A stretch of 64,000 nt of DNA from JALYJZ01 sp964476895 (lineage in GTDB: Bacteria > Patescibacteriota > SICC01), in assembly GCA_964476895.1 (NCBI GenBank), contig CAYZCS010000001.1:1-64000 (forward strand). Direction: 5' to 3'. Under the pieces are notes generated by a model. That model saw only the letters and a program-made list of their open reading frames with translations, did not search any database and was not told the origin of the DNA. Shown one piece after another: positions 7,291 through 16,164 of the stretch (the stretch's first letter is position 1; every line of letters starts with the position of its first letter). The position numbers and the translations under genes are program-made.

Positions 7291-7887
7291 CTAGCCGGCT
7301 GCCTGGTTCCGCGATGCGACCGCGTCCCGGACCAGTCCGGTCAGCTCCCGGGCGGCCGTTTCCAGATCGTCGTTGATGACCTCCGCATCGAATTCGTGAC
7401 GCGCCTTGAGTTCGATGGCGGCCGTCCGCAGGCGCTTCTCCATCTGTTCCGGCGTATCCGTTCCCCGCTCCCGGAGCCGTTTCTCGAGCTCGACATCGCT
7501 CGGCGGCGAGATGAAGACCAGCGTCGCCTCGGGAATGTTCCGGCGCACCTGGCGGGCACCCTGCACTTCGATCTCCAGGATGACGGAATCGCCGTCCTTG
7601 AGATGTCGCTCGACCTCGCCCCGGAGCGTGCCGTACTGATACCCGGCATATTCCGCGTGCTCGACGAATTCCCCCGCGGCGATACGGCGGTCGAATTCTT
7701 CGGGTGACAGGTAGTAGTAATCGACTCCCTCCCGTTCCCCTTCCCGGCACGGCCGTGTGGTCGCCGACACGGAGTAGGCGAGGTGCGGGATCCGCTCACG
7801 GATAATCCGGATCAACGTGCCCTTCCCGACGCCGGACGGGCCCGTCACGACGATCAGTGCTCCACGCTGGTCTGCGGTCTTGCTCAT
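7291..7887 (-). CDS. gmk: Guanylate kinase
   Basis: The enzyme phosphorylates GMP to GDP with ATP in purine nucleotide metabolism. The 198-residue protein has the P-loop GPSGVGKGT (residues 16-24), the GMP-binding region (SATTRPCREGEREGVDYYYL), and the lid-region motif (IFISPPS-like VFISPPSDVELEKRLRERGT). The length is typical. Its ATG overlaps the stop of the pseudouridine synthase gene by 4 nt (ATGA), so the two are translationally coupled in the lgt-lspA-rlu-gmk run. Confidence 0.95.
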   Translation of the reverse strand: MSKTADQRGALIVVTGPSGVGKGTLIRIIRERIPHLAYSVSATTRPCREGEREGVDYYYLSPEEFDRRIAAGEFVEHAEYAGYQYGTLRGEVERHLKDGDSVILEIEVQGARQVRRNIPEATLVFISPPSDVELEKRLRERGTDTPEQMEKRLRTAAIELKARHEFDAEVINDDLETAARELTGLVRDAVASRNQAAG

Positions 7888-8600
7888 GTGCTTGTGTCGG
7901 ATTCCCGGGCGGGCTCGTCCAATCCTCGCAGGAATACCTTTAAATCATCCGGGAGCGGATCCTCCACGGTCAAGGAGCGCTTCGTCCGCGGATGGATGAA
8001 CCGGAGCTTCGCGGCGTGCAGGAACTGGCGGCCGAGGCCGGGATCCGCCGTGCCGTACACCGCGTCACCGACGATCGGATGCCGCAGCGCCGCCAGGTGT
8101 ACGCGGATCTGATGGGTCCGGCCGGTCTTGGGCTCCACTTCGAGCAACGTCCGGCCGGGATACGCGCGTACCGTGCGGTACGTGGTTGAGGCCGGCTTGC
8201 CGTCCGGCCGGACGGCATAGCGCTTGCGGTCGGCGTGGTGCCGGGCGATCGGCGCGTCGATCTCGGCGGCCGGCTTGGCGGGCGTTCCCTCCACGAGTGC
8301 CCGGTACCATTTCCGCACGCGGCGGTCCTGGAACTGCGCGGAAAGGTCCCGTGCCGCCGCATCCGTCTTCGCGATGATCAAAAGCCCCGAGGTGTCACGG
8401 TCCAGCCGGTGCACCAGGCCGTGGCGCTCGAGCCGCCGGGTCGCCGGGACGGCCGTGTCGAGCCAGTCGAGCAGCGTGCCGGTCGGTCGGCCCGCGCCGG
8501 GGTGCACCGTCAGTCCCGCCGGCTTGCCGATCACCGCCAGGTCGTCATCTTCGTAGCGAATCACCGGCCGAGGGGCGTCCGCCGTGGTGCGTTCAGTCAC
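7884..8600 (-). CDS. RluD/RluA-family pseudouridine synthase
   Basis: The protein isomerises specific uridines in RNA, probably 23S rRNA. The catalytic Asp lies in the family motif HRLDRDTSGLLI (around residue 90), followed by KWYRALVEG and the KTGRTHQIRVHLA motif of the RluA family. At 238 residues it lacks the N-terminal S4 domain present in E. coli RluD, so the target site cannot be assigned. It overlaps lspA upstream by 8 nt and gmk downstream by 4 nt. Confidence 0.85.
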   Translation of the reverse strand: MTERTTADAPRPVIRYEDDDLAVIGKPAGLTVHPGAGRPTGTLLDWLDTAVPATRRLERHGLVHRLDRDTSGLLIIAKTDAAARDLSAQFQDRRVRKWYRALVEGTPAKPAAEIDAPIARHHADRKRYAVRPDGKPASTTYRTVRAYPGRTLLEVEPKTGRTHQIRVHLAALRHPIVGDAVYGTADPGLGRQFLHAAKLRFIHPRTKRSLTVEDPLPDDLKVFLRGLDEPARESDTST

Positions 8601-9036
8601 CGCCGTCCTTCCGCCACACCGCGAGGAGCAGCGCCAGCCCGCCGAGCAGGATCCAGATGTCCGCCAGGTTGAAGTGCGACGACGGCCCGATCGCGACGAT
8701 GTCCAGCGCGCCGCCGTAGAGCAGCCGGTCGATGGTGTTCCCCACCGCGCCGGCCAGGAGCAGCCAGAGCCCCACCCGGACCGACGGCCGCCGAGTGCGT
8801 CCCAGCAACACGGCGATGCCGAACATGATCACGAATCCGGCCGCGATCAGCAAGGTGTTGCTGAGCGGGAGGCCCAGCACACCGGAGCGGTTCACCAGCG
8901 CGCCGACGCTCACCGGACCGGCCGAGAAGGTCTCCCCGCTCTGCGAGACGATCAGCTTGGTAAGCTGGTCGGCCGCCAGGAGCGCCAGCGCGACCAGTCC
9001 GGCCGGTTCCGGACCCCGCCCCACGACGGGCGTCAT
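8593..9036 (-). CDS. lspA: Lipoprotein signal peptidase (signal peptidase II)
   Basis: LspA cleaves the signal peptide of prolipoproteins after lipidation. The 147-residue protein has the expected four membrane helices and the family motifs DQLTKL, GNTIDRL and FNLADIW, the latter two carrying the catalytic aspartates. I chose the ATG at 9036, which overlaps the lgt stop by 4 nt; the longer upstream frame would run into lgt. It follows lgt in the same operon, so the two sequential enzymes of lipoprotein maturation are co-expressed. Confidence 0.93.
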   Translation of the reverse strand: MTPVVGRGPEPAGLVALALLAADQLTKLIVSQSGETFSAGPVSVGALVNRSGVLGLPLSNTLLIAAGFVIMFGIAVLLGRTRRPSVRVGLWLLLAGAVGNTIDRLLYGGALDIVAIGPSSHFNLADIWILLGGLALLLAVWRKDGGD

Positions 9037-9830
9037 CGTCGCGTCCCTTCCCGGCGGCCGCGCGGTGGGCGCAGGCCGTAACGGGTCGCCAGGACCCAGA
9101 GGCTCACGCCGGACGACGCGAGGAAGACCGGCACCGTCGCACGGAGGTTCTCGGTCAGGAAGAGGGCGTCCGCCGGATGATGCCACGGTTCCAGAGCCAG
9201 CTGTACGGTGGAGACCAGTAGCAGGACCAGCCAGAACAGCATCCCGGCCGGCGCGTGCGCGGGCCGCAATCGCCAGAGCCGGTACGCATAGAAGGCGATG
9301 CCTGCGTACAACCCCGCCGCATAGAGCGCCAACGGATGGAGCCGCTCCCCGGCGGCCGCGAGCGCCGGCCGCTCCTCATAGGTCACGCCCCAGGGCACGC
9401 CGGTCGCCGTCCCGAGGTAGTCACCGTTGAGATAACTGCCGAGCCTTCCTATCGCGAGCCCGAGGACCGCCCCGATCGCGACCACGTCGAGCCATCGCCA
9501 GAGCGGCCCGCGGTGCCGTCGGATCAGCAGCACGAGCACCAGCGATCCCGCGAGTAGGCCGCCGGCCAGTGCCAGCCGGCCGCCGCCAATCGCGAACCAG
9601 GTCGCCGGTCCCCCGATCTCGTCGGGCCGGAGCATGAGATACCAGATCCGGGCGCCGACCAGGGCGGCCAGCGTGCCGTACAGGGCATAGTCGGTCAGGT
9701 ATTTCACCGGCAGCCGCGCCTGCCGGGCCAGCAGGTAGATCACCGCCACCGCGACCACGACGGCGAGCACCACGAACAGACCGTAACTATAGACGGTCAA
9801 CGGTCCGAGTTCGAAGAGCATCGGATGCAT
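9033..9830 (-). CDS. lgt: Prolipoprotein diacylglyceryl transferase
   Basis: Lgt transfers diacylglycerol from phosphatidylglycerol to the lipobox cysteine of prolipoproteins. The 265-residue polytopic membrane protein has the Lgt signature in the form GRLGSYLNGDYLG, followed by GVPWGVTY and HPLALYAAG. I chose the ATG at 9830 (MHPMLFELGPLTVYSYGLFV), the usual Lgt N-terminus, over a longer frame. It heads the lgt-lspA-rlu-gmk run. The ~800 bp upstream region is rich in hairpins and may be its leader. Confidence 0.93.
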   Translation of the reverse strand: MHPMLFELGPLTVYSYGLFVVLAVVVAVAVIYLLARQARLPVKYLTDYALYGTLAALVGARIWYLMLRPDEIGGPATWFAIGGGRLALAGGLLAGSLVLVLLIRRHRGPLWRWLDVVAIGAVLGLAIGRLGSYLNGDYLGTATGVPWGVTYEERPALAAAGERLHPLALYAAGLYAGIAFYAYRLWRLRPAHAPAGMLFWLVLLLVSTVQLALEPWHHPADALFLTENLRATVPVFLASSGVSLWVLATRYGLRPPRGRREGTRR

Positions 9831-9977
9831 GCTCTCATTGTCATGCAAGTCGTCGCCAAATGAAAAAGGCGCCAAGCTAAGGCCACCCCTTTTGTAAAAA
9901 TAATGGTGCTGCCGGCGCCCCTTTCCGAAACAGCATTCGCCGCGGACGGCGAAGGACCAAGGTCGAAAAGAAGTGTT

Positions 9978-10006
9978 GGGGCTCCCCTGATGATCCGGGG
10001 AGCCCC
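9978..10006. terminator. Strong GC hairpin, possible minus-strand terminator
   Basis: A perfect 10-bp stem (ggggctcccc/ggggagcccc) encloses a 9-nt loop. On the minus strand it is followed by AACACTTCTTTTC, a poor U-tract, so termination is possible but not certain. Confidence 0.45.
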
Positions 10007-10025
10007 GGCCCTACCTGTCTTGGGT

Positions 10026-10139
10026 GTGCCGGGCAGCAGGCTTGGCATCGCCGGTCTGAGCCTCTGGTACGAGCATTTGTTTTGATTTTTTCCCGTCAGA
10101 GGGCTCAGGCCGGTGATGCAAAGAGTTGCTGCCCGGCAC
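10026..10139. ncRNA. Long-stem hairpin, candidate structured RNA
   Basis: A 13-bp perfect outer stem (GTGCCGGGCAGCA with its complement at 10127-10139) is separated by a 6x7 internal loop from an inner stem of about 22 bp (10045-10066 with 10097-10119), capped by a 30-nt A/T-rich loop. The pairing is far beyond chance. Because it is an inverted repeat, the strand is ambiguous, but the nearby promoter points to minus. A decayed inverted-repeat mobile element is the main alternative. Confidence 0.55.
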
Positions 10140-10442
10140 GTGGTCAGGACAAACGATGAATGGTTTCGAACACTTGGATTTTGGTTTGACGTTTTGGAAG
10201 TGGTGGACCGCCGTAACGGGCCACCGTTGGTTTTTGTTTGCGCAAACGTTCGTCTCGCTGACCGGGTGGGTGGGATCGGCACCCGCTCGAACAGCAGGGC
10301 GTCGAGCACCTTCTGGCTAGCGATAGTTGGTCGGTGAAGGTTGGTATTTTGTTTTCCTTCTCAGGAGGCGCTGCGCTTCTTGAGAAGATGCTCGAGTCCC
10401 CGCCGTTCAAGGCTGTGGTAGGACGCTGGTTGGTAAGGGAGC

Positions 10443-10488
10443 AAAAAACCCGATTGTTGGGGCCTCGGTGGGCCGCCGCTCAATCGGG
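10443..10488 (-). terminator. Intrinsic terminator or attenuator at a transcription start
   Basis: CCCGATTG pairs with CAATCGGG (10488-10481 with 10456-10449) with further pairing inside, and six T residues follow on the minus strand. The stem begins within a few bases of the start expected from the promoter at 10497-10525. Confidence 0.65.
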
Positions 10489-10496
10489 ATTAAGTC

Positions 10497-10525
10497 AACC
10501 TATCATGCTGAACAAAGCCTGTCAA
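10497..10525 (-). promoter_or_regulatory. Minus-strand promoter reading into the structured region
   Basis: TTGACA (10525-10520) and TAGGTT (10502-10497) are separated by exactly 17 nt. Expected initiation is near 10490, with no coding frame behind it. Confidence 0.7.
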
Positions 10526-10566
10526 CACCTTTTCAAAAAGTATGTTCAGGCCTGTTCCCAGGCACG

Positions 10567-10614
10567 AAAAAAGCAGCGCGGTTTCGCATGAAGCGAAACG
10601 GGTGCGCTGCCTTT
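10567..10614 (-). terminator. Intrinsic terminator after the gene at 10654
   Basis: Two stacked stems (gcagcgc/gcgctgc and gtttcgc/gcgaaac) are followed on the minus strand by six T residues. The plus-strand side ends in CTTTT, so it may be weakly bidirectional. Confidence 0.8.
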
Positions 10615-10653
10615 TCCGTTACGAGAACGGGTCGGTCCTCCTAACGATGGTGG

Positions 10654-11154
10654 TCATGCCGGGGCCGGATGCGGACGTGCCGTCGCCGGCGTGGCGGGGG
10701 CGGTAGTAATCACCTCCTCGGGTCTGTCCTCGGGCCAGAACTGCGCATCTTTGGCCGGGCGTATCCGCCGGTAGGGGCGGGGCCGGTCGAAGACCGCCTT
10801 GCACTGGGTGCGCCATTCCTCACTGGAGTCGATCGCGCGAAGCGGGACGTGCATGCACGTCCGGATCCGTCGCGCGTTGCCCGGGTAGCCGGTCTTCGAA
10901 CTGAAGACCACGAACTGGCAGGTTCCCCGCCGCTGTCGTCTGAGCGGCAGGAAATACGTCGGGTAGGTACGGTGCGCCTCCAGCAAGGCACGGTACTTCT
11001 TGCGTGCGCAGGTACGTCGCTGGCGACGGCCTCGGACCTGGTCCAATCGCTTGTCCCAGTAGGCCGCCTCCCGCAGCAGCGCGGCCAGCTCCGGCGGAAT
11101 CTCCGGATGCCAGCCCACCACCTTGGTTCCCTGCACGAAAGCCGGATGGCTCAA
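10654..11154 (-). CDS. Hypothetical basic protein, 166 aa
   Basis: The frame opens with TTG at 11154 behind an AGGGGAG ribosome site, and ends just before a strong terminator, so it looks like a real monocistronic gene. The product is strikingly basic, with Arg clusters (GRRQRRTCARKKYR, LRRQRRG, DRPRPYRRIRP) and a Pro/Ala/Thr-rich tail. This composition suits a nucleic-acid-binding protein, but no known fold is recognised. The rare start codon lowers confidence. Confidence 0.5.
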   Translation of the reverse strand: MSHPAFVQGTKVVGWHPEIPPELAALLREAAYWDKRLDQVRGRRQRRTCARKKYRALLEAHRTYPTYFLPLRRQRRGTCQFVVFSSKTGYPGNARRIRTCMHVPLRAIDSSEEWRTQCKAVFDRPRPYRRIRPAKDAQFWPEDRPEEVITTAPATPATARPHPAPA

Positions 11155-11234
11155 GGAGCGCTCCCCTTGGTTGACGTTGCCGTTGCGTTTTTTGCCAGCC
11201 CCCGACTGGCGTCGCCTGGTTTTCGAAAGTACTG

Positions 11235-11254
11235 AAAAACCGCCCTCAGGCGGT
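11235..11254 (-). terminator. Intrinsic terminator of rmuC
   Basis: CCGCC and GGCGG form a short stem with a 4-nt loop, followed on the minus strand by five T residues. It lies about 100 bp after the rmuC stop. Confidence 0.7.
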
Positions 11255-11357
11255 GTGCCCGTGCGAAAGAATCCCTTGTCCTTCGCGTCGGTTTTCGACG
11301 GTGTCAGCTACCATCCATTCCATCATACGAGCGGACACGGACCTTCCGCAAGCGGCC

Positions 11358-12404
11358 TTACCGTTTGACGGCCGGCTCGTCGATTGCTTCCGTGGTCTTC
11401 TCGGCCGATTCCGTGAAAGCCCTGAGTTTCCGTTTGGCTTCTTTCGTATCGGCAGGCAGCGTGCCGGCGTGGTCGATCTTACCCTTGAGCCGCTCGAAGT
11501 CCTTCCCGACCACGTCTCCCGTGTTCCGGGCGTTGCCGAGATGCTTGAAGAGCAGCGACAGGCTGCCGCCGAGCTTCCCCGAATCCTGCTGGATCGCCCG
11601 GAGTTCGCTCAGCACTTCCTTGGCCCGCGCCTCGATCTGCTCGCCCTCGAAACTCTTCAGTACCAGCTGCAGGAACAGGTAGAAGTTGTTCGGCGAGACC
11701 AGGATCACGTGGTTGGCCGCGGCGTGGTCGTAGAGGTCCGTCGTCGAGTAGATCTCATGGAAGACCGCTTCGCCAGGCACGTACATGAAGGCGTAGTCCA
11801 CCGTGTCCTCGCCGGGGAGGATGTACTTCTTGGAGATGTCGTCGATGTGCTTCCGGACCTGCTTGTGGAATTCGCGCAGCACCGGCTCGCGCGCGTCCTC
11901 CGGGAGCTTCTGCGCCGCGAGGTACTTTTCCAGCGGGAACTTCGAGTCGATCGGGATCATCCCGCTCGACGTGAACACCACCGCGTCCACCTTCTCACCG
12001 CTCTTGAAGCCGTACTGCAGCTTGAACTTGGCCTTCGGCAGGCATTCGGAGAGGATGTCCTTCATCAGCGATTCGCCGACGTTGCCGCGCATCTTGGGAG
12101 ACCGGAACACCTCCCGCATCTCTTCGATCGACTGCCCCATCTTCTGGATCCGGCCGACCTCCTGGTTCAGCGACGAGATCACCTTGGCGGCGTTGTCGAG
12201 CCGTTCGCCGATCTGCCGGGTCGCTTCCTGCGAACTCCGACTGGCGTGCCGCTGGTCCTCCTTGAAGTCCTTGAGCCACTCCAGGAGCGCCGTCTGGTCG
12301 CCCTGGGCCGCGCGCTCACGGCGCTGCCGGAGCAGTTCGTAGTAGACGGCGGCGATCCCTACGACGATCGTGACGGCTACGGTCACTAAGATAGCAGTAG
12401 TCAT
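11358..12404 (-). CDS. rmuC: DNA recombination protein RmuC
   Basis: The 348-residue protein has an N-terminal transmembrane helix (residues 3-22), a coiled-coil stretch (roughly 25-95) and the RmuC core. That core carries the family motifs KMRGNVGE, MIPIDSKFPLE and DYAFMYVPGEAVF. RmuC limits inversions at repeats and has a predicted endonuclease-like fold; its biochemistry is poorly defined. A -10 box (TATAGT) lies 6 nt before the ATG with no Shine-Dalgarno, so the mRNA is probably leaderless. It is monocistronic, with a terminator at 11235. Confidence 0.9.
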   Translation of the reverse strand: MTTAILVTVAVTIVVGIAAVYYELLRQRRERAAQGDQTALLEWLKDFKEDQRHASRSSQEATRQIGERLDNAAKVISSLNQEVGRIQKMGQSIEEMREVFRSPKMRGNVGESLMKDILSECLPKAKFKLQYGFKSGEKVDAVVFTSSGMIPIDSKFPLEKYLAAQKLPEDAREPVLREFHKQVRKHIDDISKKYILPGEDTVDYAFMYVPGEAVFHEIYSTTDLYDHAAANHVILVSPNNFYLFLQLVLKSFEGEQIEARAKEVLSELRAIQQDSGKLGGSLSLLFKHLGNARNTGDVVGKDFERLKGKIDHAGTLPADTKEAKRKLRAFTESAEKTTEAIDEPAVKR

Positions 12405-12456
12405 ATGTATACTATACGGTTACGCGGGGCTTCGTGCCACCCCTCCGCTTCCCAGC

Positions 12457-13203
12457 CTACAACAGGTCGTCCGCCGATGAGATGACCCGCGGCTCGGTGA
12501 TGTCGTAGACCACGTCCTTGCGCTCCAGGACCACCCGCCAGCCGGCTGCCTGGGCCTTCTCGAGCAGCTTCCGGTTGGGATTGAAGGCGATCGGATGCTC
12601 CACCAGCTCGAGGAAGCCTACGTCCCCTTCCGTATCCCCGATGCCGAACGAATCGTCGAGCGTGAACTCGCCGTGCTCGGAGAGGAAGTAGCGGACCACC
12701 GCCGCCTTGTCGTAGTACGGCTGCAGGCCCACCGGCTTCCCAGTGAACCGGCCGCCTTTCACCTCCTGCTTCGAACCGTAGATGTAGTCGAACTTAAGGA
12801 AGCGGTTGTAGAGCTTGAGCGCCGGCATCAGCATGCCGGAGACCGCGACGAGCGCGTATCCGCGGGCCCGGAGCTTCTCCAGCAGGTCGTGGGTGAACCG
12901 ATACTGCCGGTCCTTGAGACGCCCGATCACCCCCTCGGCAAGCGCCGTGAATTCCTGCTCCGACACCCCGGCCAGGTCGTGTTCGATCAGCCGGACGAGC
13001 TTGTCGTTGTACTGCTCGAAGCTGCCCTGCCGGTCCTTCCAGGCGTTCTGGGCCGCGACCAGGTCGGCGTACGCCGATTCCGGCAACATGTCGACGGAGA
13101 TCATATGGTCGACGATCTCCATCATCACCGCCGAGCGGAACAGCGTACCGTCGATGTCGAAGATCGCGAGCGGTCGTTTATCGTGGGTGTGTTCGGTCGG
13201 CAT
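12457..13203 (-). CDS. HAD-IB family phosphatase (SerB-like)
   Basis: The 248-residue protein carries the HAD nucleophile motif FDIDGTLF near residue 16, a motif II region (ALVAVSGMLMPALKLYNRF) and a motif IV (FGIGDTEGDVGFLELV). This order fits subfamily IB, which includes phosphoserine phosphatase. Family members act on varied phosphomonoesters, so the substrate is unknown. The start is 6 bp behind the helicase stop, so the two genes form an operon. Confidence 0.8.
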   Translation of the reverse strand: MPTEHTHDKRPLAIFDIDGTLFRSAVMMEIVDHMISVDMLPESAYADLVAAQNAWKDRQGSFEQYNDKLVRLIEHDLAGVSEQEFTALAEGVIGRLKDRQYRFTHDLLEKLRARGYALVAVSGMLMPALKLYNRFLKFDYIYGSKQEVKGGRFTGKPVGLQPYYDKAAVVRYFLSEHGEFTLDDSFGIGDTEGDVGFLELVEHPIAFNPNRKLLEKAQAAGWRVVLERKDVVYDITEPRVISSADDLL

Positions 13204-13209
13204 GGCGGT

Positions 13210-16110
13210 TCAGGACTCCGTGCGGTGTTTCGGCCGGTGGCCCGGACAGTCGGCGAACGGGCTGCACTCGTGCGCGGTCCGTGCCGGCAGGAACTCGCCT
13301 TTCCGGATCGCCGCGGCCGTCTCGATGATCTTCTCACGCATCGCGGAGAGCTGCCGGGCCGTGGGCGTGGCCACGGCCGACACGCCGGTCTCCACGAAGT
13401 TCAGGACGATCTGCTCCGGCGGCTCGCCGTGCTCCTCTTGGTACGCCAGCGCATAGATCTGGAGCTGCTTGGCCAACGCGCTCTGCTTGATCTTCCGTTC
13501 GGCTTCAGCGGCGGTGCGCACCGATTCGCTGGTCTTGTAGTCGACGATCGTCGGCCTGCCGTGGTGGATGTCGATCCGGTCGAGACGTCCGGTCACCACG
13601 CAGCCGGGCAATGCCATCTTGAACGGATACTCCACTTTCGTCGGCGCCTCGCGCTTCGCTTCCTCGGCGAAGAACCGCTTGATGGCATCCGTACCTTTGG
13701 CGAGCGCCCGCTCCCGCTGCCCCGGCCGTTCCTCGGGCAGCGTCCCGATGCCCCGGGTGAACCAGTCGAGGCTTTCCTTGAGGCTCGGCTTCCGCTCCTC
13801 CAGCTTGGCGCGGTTGATGCGCTCGATCACCCGGTGGACCAGGTTCCCGTATTCCGGCGCGAACGCCCGTTCATCCGGAAACTTCGCCACATGCATCCAG
13901 TAATACTTGAGCGGACACTCCCAGTAGTCACGCAGTCGGGAATAGGACAGCCGGAGGACCTCATCGTTGGCGACGGGACTGCTGATCGCGGTCACGGGCG
14001 TGGACTGGGCCAACGCCCGCCAGGGATCCTTCGGCGCGTCCGGAAGCGTCGTCGCGATGTCGTCCCCAAGCGCCTCGGTGACGAACGGGCTGGTCCGCCA
14101 GGCCCGCGCGGACTGGTAATCGCTGGATGCGGTCAGGTAGCAGAACCGCTTCGCCCGGGTGATCGCCACGTAGCAGAGCCGGCGCTCCTCACGCTCGTGG
14201 GACGCGCTGTCCGCTTCCCGCCCGATCACCGGATCGATCGCGAGCTGGTCGCTCCGCCGGTTCTGCGGGAACTTCCCTTTCACCATCCCGGCGACCGCCA
14301 CGACTTCGAACTCCAGCCCCTTGGCGCCGTGCGCGGTAAGGATCCGGACGGCGTCGTATTCGCCGTCGAACTCGGCGGCGACCGATTCGTCGGACAGCGC
14401 GGCGATGTCGGCGTAGTGCCGGGCCCAGCCGGTGACGCTCGGGTCTTCGGCCGTCGCCGCGTACTGCCGGAGCCGCGCGAAGAGCTTGCCGATGTTCTCG
14501 ACCGGCTGCTCGTCGCCGCCGGCGCGGAGCCGCTCGGCGTATCCTGCTTCCGCCAGCCAGTCATAGAGCAACTCGTCCACCGGCCGTTCGCGGGCCCGGC
14601 GCGCGTACGTCCGGATGTCGTCCAGGAGCTTCCTGACCTGCGGAACGTCCTTCGCCTGACGGTCCAGCAGTTCCCAGAGCGGCTTATGGAACCGCTTCAT
14701 CTGTGCCGCGGCGGCGAACAACGTATCCAGCGGCACGTCGTAGATCGGGCTGGCCGCCAGGTGCTTGAGCGCCGGCGAGTCGTGGGGGTCGGCGACTGCC
14801 AGCAGGAAGTTCACGCAGAGCTTCACCTCCGGTTGCCCGTAGAGCCGACCGCTCCCTTCCGCGCGGTACGGAACTCCGGCGGATGCCAGCGCCCGGGCGA
14901 AGTACGGCCCGAGCTTCTTCTGCCGGACCAGCACCGCCATCTCCTGCCACGGGACGCCCTGCTCATGGTGTTTCCGGAACCGCGCCGCCACGGCTTCCGC
15001 TTCGTCGGTGACGGTCGCGAACCGCAGGAACTGCGGCTCGGCGGCCTCCTGCACCGCCGCGGCGGTCAGGCGCTTGTCGAACCCGTCCTGCGTCTCCAGC
15101 CGGTCGGGATTGTGCCGAACCAACCGGTAGGCGGCATCGAGGATCGGTTGGGAACTCCGGTAGTTCTCGGTCAGCACGATCCGTGCCGGCCGCTCATGCG
15201 CCTGCTCGAACCGCTGGATGTTCCCGATGTCGGCGCCCTGGAAGCCGTAGATGCTCTGGTCGTCGTCGCCGACCACGGTAAGGTTGCCGTCCGGGCCCGC
15301 GATCTCGTCCACCAGCGCCGCCTGGGCCGGATTGGTGTCCTGGTATTCGTCGACGAGGATCCAGCGGAAGACCTTCCGGAGCCGTGCCCGGATCTCCGGC
15401 TTGTCCCGGAGCAGCCGGAGCGGCATCTGGACCTGGTCGCCGTAATCGATCAGGTAGTGTTCCCGCTTGAGCCGTTCGTACGCCGCGAACGCTCCCGCCA
15501 CCTCCCGATGGCGCGCGAGCTTCCGTTCCGCATCGGAGCGCTCATCGGGATCGGCGAGCTTCTTCACCCGGGCCGTCTCCCGCTTCGTCCACTTCGCGTA
15601 ATCTTCCGGGGTCAGGTCCTCCGCCTTGGCGCGGTTAATCGCTCCGGCGATCTCCTTCAGGTACGCCGCCGGACGCCCGCGCGGAGAAAGGACTTCCAGG
15701 CCGAGCTCCTCGAGATGGTCTTCCAGGAAGATCACCTGCTCCGCCTCGCCGAGCAGCTGGTAGGTCGGCGGGAGCCCCAGTTCGAAGGAGTATTCACGGA
15801 GCAGCGCGTCGCCGAAGGCGTGGAACGTCTGGATGTGCTCCGGCAATGCCGACAGCCCGAGTCCGATCAGACGGTCGAGCATCTCGCCGGCCGCCTTTTC
15901 CGTGAACGTGATCGCGAGGATCTCGTTCGCCGGCACGCCGCGCTCCTCGACCAGGTGCGCGATCCGCCTGGTGATCACGTTGGTCTTGCCGGTCCCCGCC
16001 CCGGCCACGATCAGGAGCGGCCCCTCGCCGTGGGTGACGGCCCGGGCCTGGGCCTCGTTCAGGCCGGTGCGCGGCTTCGGCTGCTTCGGTTCGGTGGAGG
16101 CAGGGTTCAC
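13210..16110 (-). CDS. UvrD/PcrA-type helicase with C-terminal PD-(D/E)XK nuclease domain
   Basis: The 966-residue protein is a superfamily 1 helicase: Walker A GAGTGKT (about 37-43), motif II DEYQDTN, motif III GDDDQSIYGFQ, and VAITRAKRF near the end of the helicase core. The last ~250 residues form a RecB/AddB-like nuclease domain with GRLDRID and VDYKTSES, plus cysteines (ECPLKYYW, and ECSPFADC near the C-terminus) that resemble iron-sulphur ligands in AddB-type nucleases. It probably processes DNA ends or stalled forks. A TACAAT -10 box is 6 nt before the GTG start, suggesting a leaderless mRNA. Confidence 0.9.
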   Translation of the reverse strand: MNPASTEPKQPKPRTGLNEAQARAVTHGEGPLLIVAGAGTGKTNVITRRIAHLVEERGVPANEILAITFTEKAAGEMLDRLIGLGLSALPEHIQTFHAFGDALLREYSFELGLPPTYQLLGEAEQVIFLEDHLEELGLEVLSPRGRPAAYLKEIAGAINRAKAEDLTPEDYAKWTKRETARVKKLADPDERSDAERKLARHREVAGAFAAYERLKREHYLIDYGDQVQMPLRLLRDKPEIRARLRKVFRWILVDEYQDTNPAQAALVDEIAGPDGNLTVVGDDDQSIYGFQGADIGNIQRFEQAHERPARIVLTENYRSSQPILDAAYRLVRHNPDRLETQDGFDKRLTAAAVQEAAEPQFLRFATVTDEAEAVAARFRKHHEQGVPWQEMAVLVRQKKLGPYFARALASAGVPYRAEGSGRLYGQPEVKLCVNFLLAVADPHDSPALKHLAASPIYDVPLDTLFAAAAQMKRFHKPLWELLDRQAKDVPQVRKLLDDIRTYARRARERPVDELLYDWLAEAGYAERLRAGGDEQPVENIGKLFARLRQYAATAEDPSVTGWARHYADIAALSDESVAAEFDGEYDAVRILTAHGAKGLEFEVVAVAGMVKGKFPQNRRSDQLAIDPVIGREADSASHEREERRLCYVAITRAKRFCYLTASSDYQSARAWRTSPFVTEALGDDIATTLPDAPKDPWRALAQSTPVTAISSPVANDEVLRLSYSRLRDYWECPLKYYWMHVAKFPDERAFAPEYGNLVHRVIERINRAKLEERKPSLKESLDWFTRGIGTLPEERPGQRERALAKGTDAIKRFFAEEAKREAPTKVEYPFKMALPGCVVTGRLDRIDIHHGRPTIVDYKTSESVRTAAEAERKIKQSALAKQLQIYALAYQEEHGEPPEQIVLNFVETGVSAVATPTARQLSAMREKIIETAAAIRKGEFLPARTAHECSPFADCPGHRPKHRTES

Positions 16111-16164
16111 CTCACCATTGTACCGAAGTGCCCCTGCGGCGGTGGAACCGTGACAGCGGAATCG

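Larger units (their letters stand above)
9831..10653. other. Gene-free structured region (candidate ncRNA or long leader)
   Basis: No convincing gene is present in about 820 bp. Open frames here have no ribosome site, cross strong hairpins and resemble no protein. The stretch contains a minus-strand promoter at 10497-10525, a hairpin with a T-run directly at its expected start site (10443-10488), smaller inverted repeats near 10356-10392, a ~36-bp long-stem hairpin (10026-10139) and a 10-bp GC-rich hairpin (9978-10006). It would be read toward lgt. I found no match to RNase P, SRP or 6S RNA hallmarks by eye. Confidence 0.6.

Noticed and set aside
9797..10309. A 170-codon minus-strand frame across the structured region
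   Set aside because: It runs through both large hairpins and into lgt, has no ribosome site and shows no known protein features.
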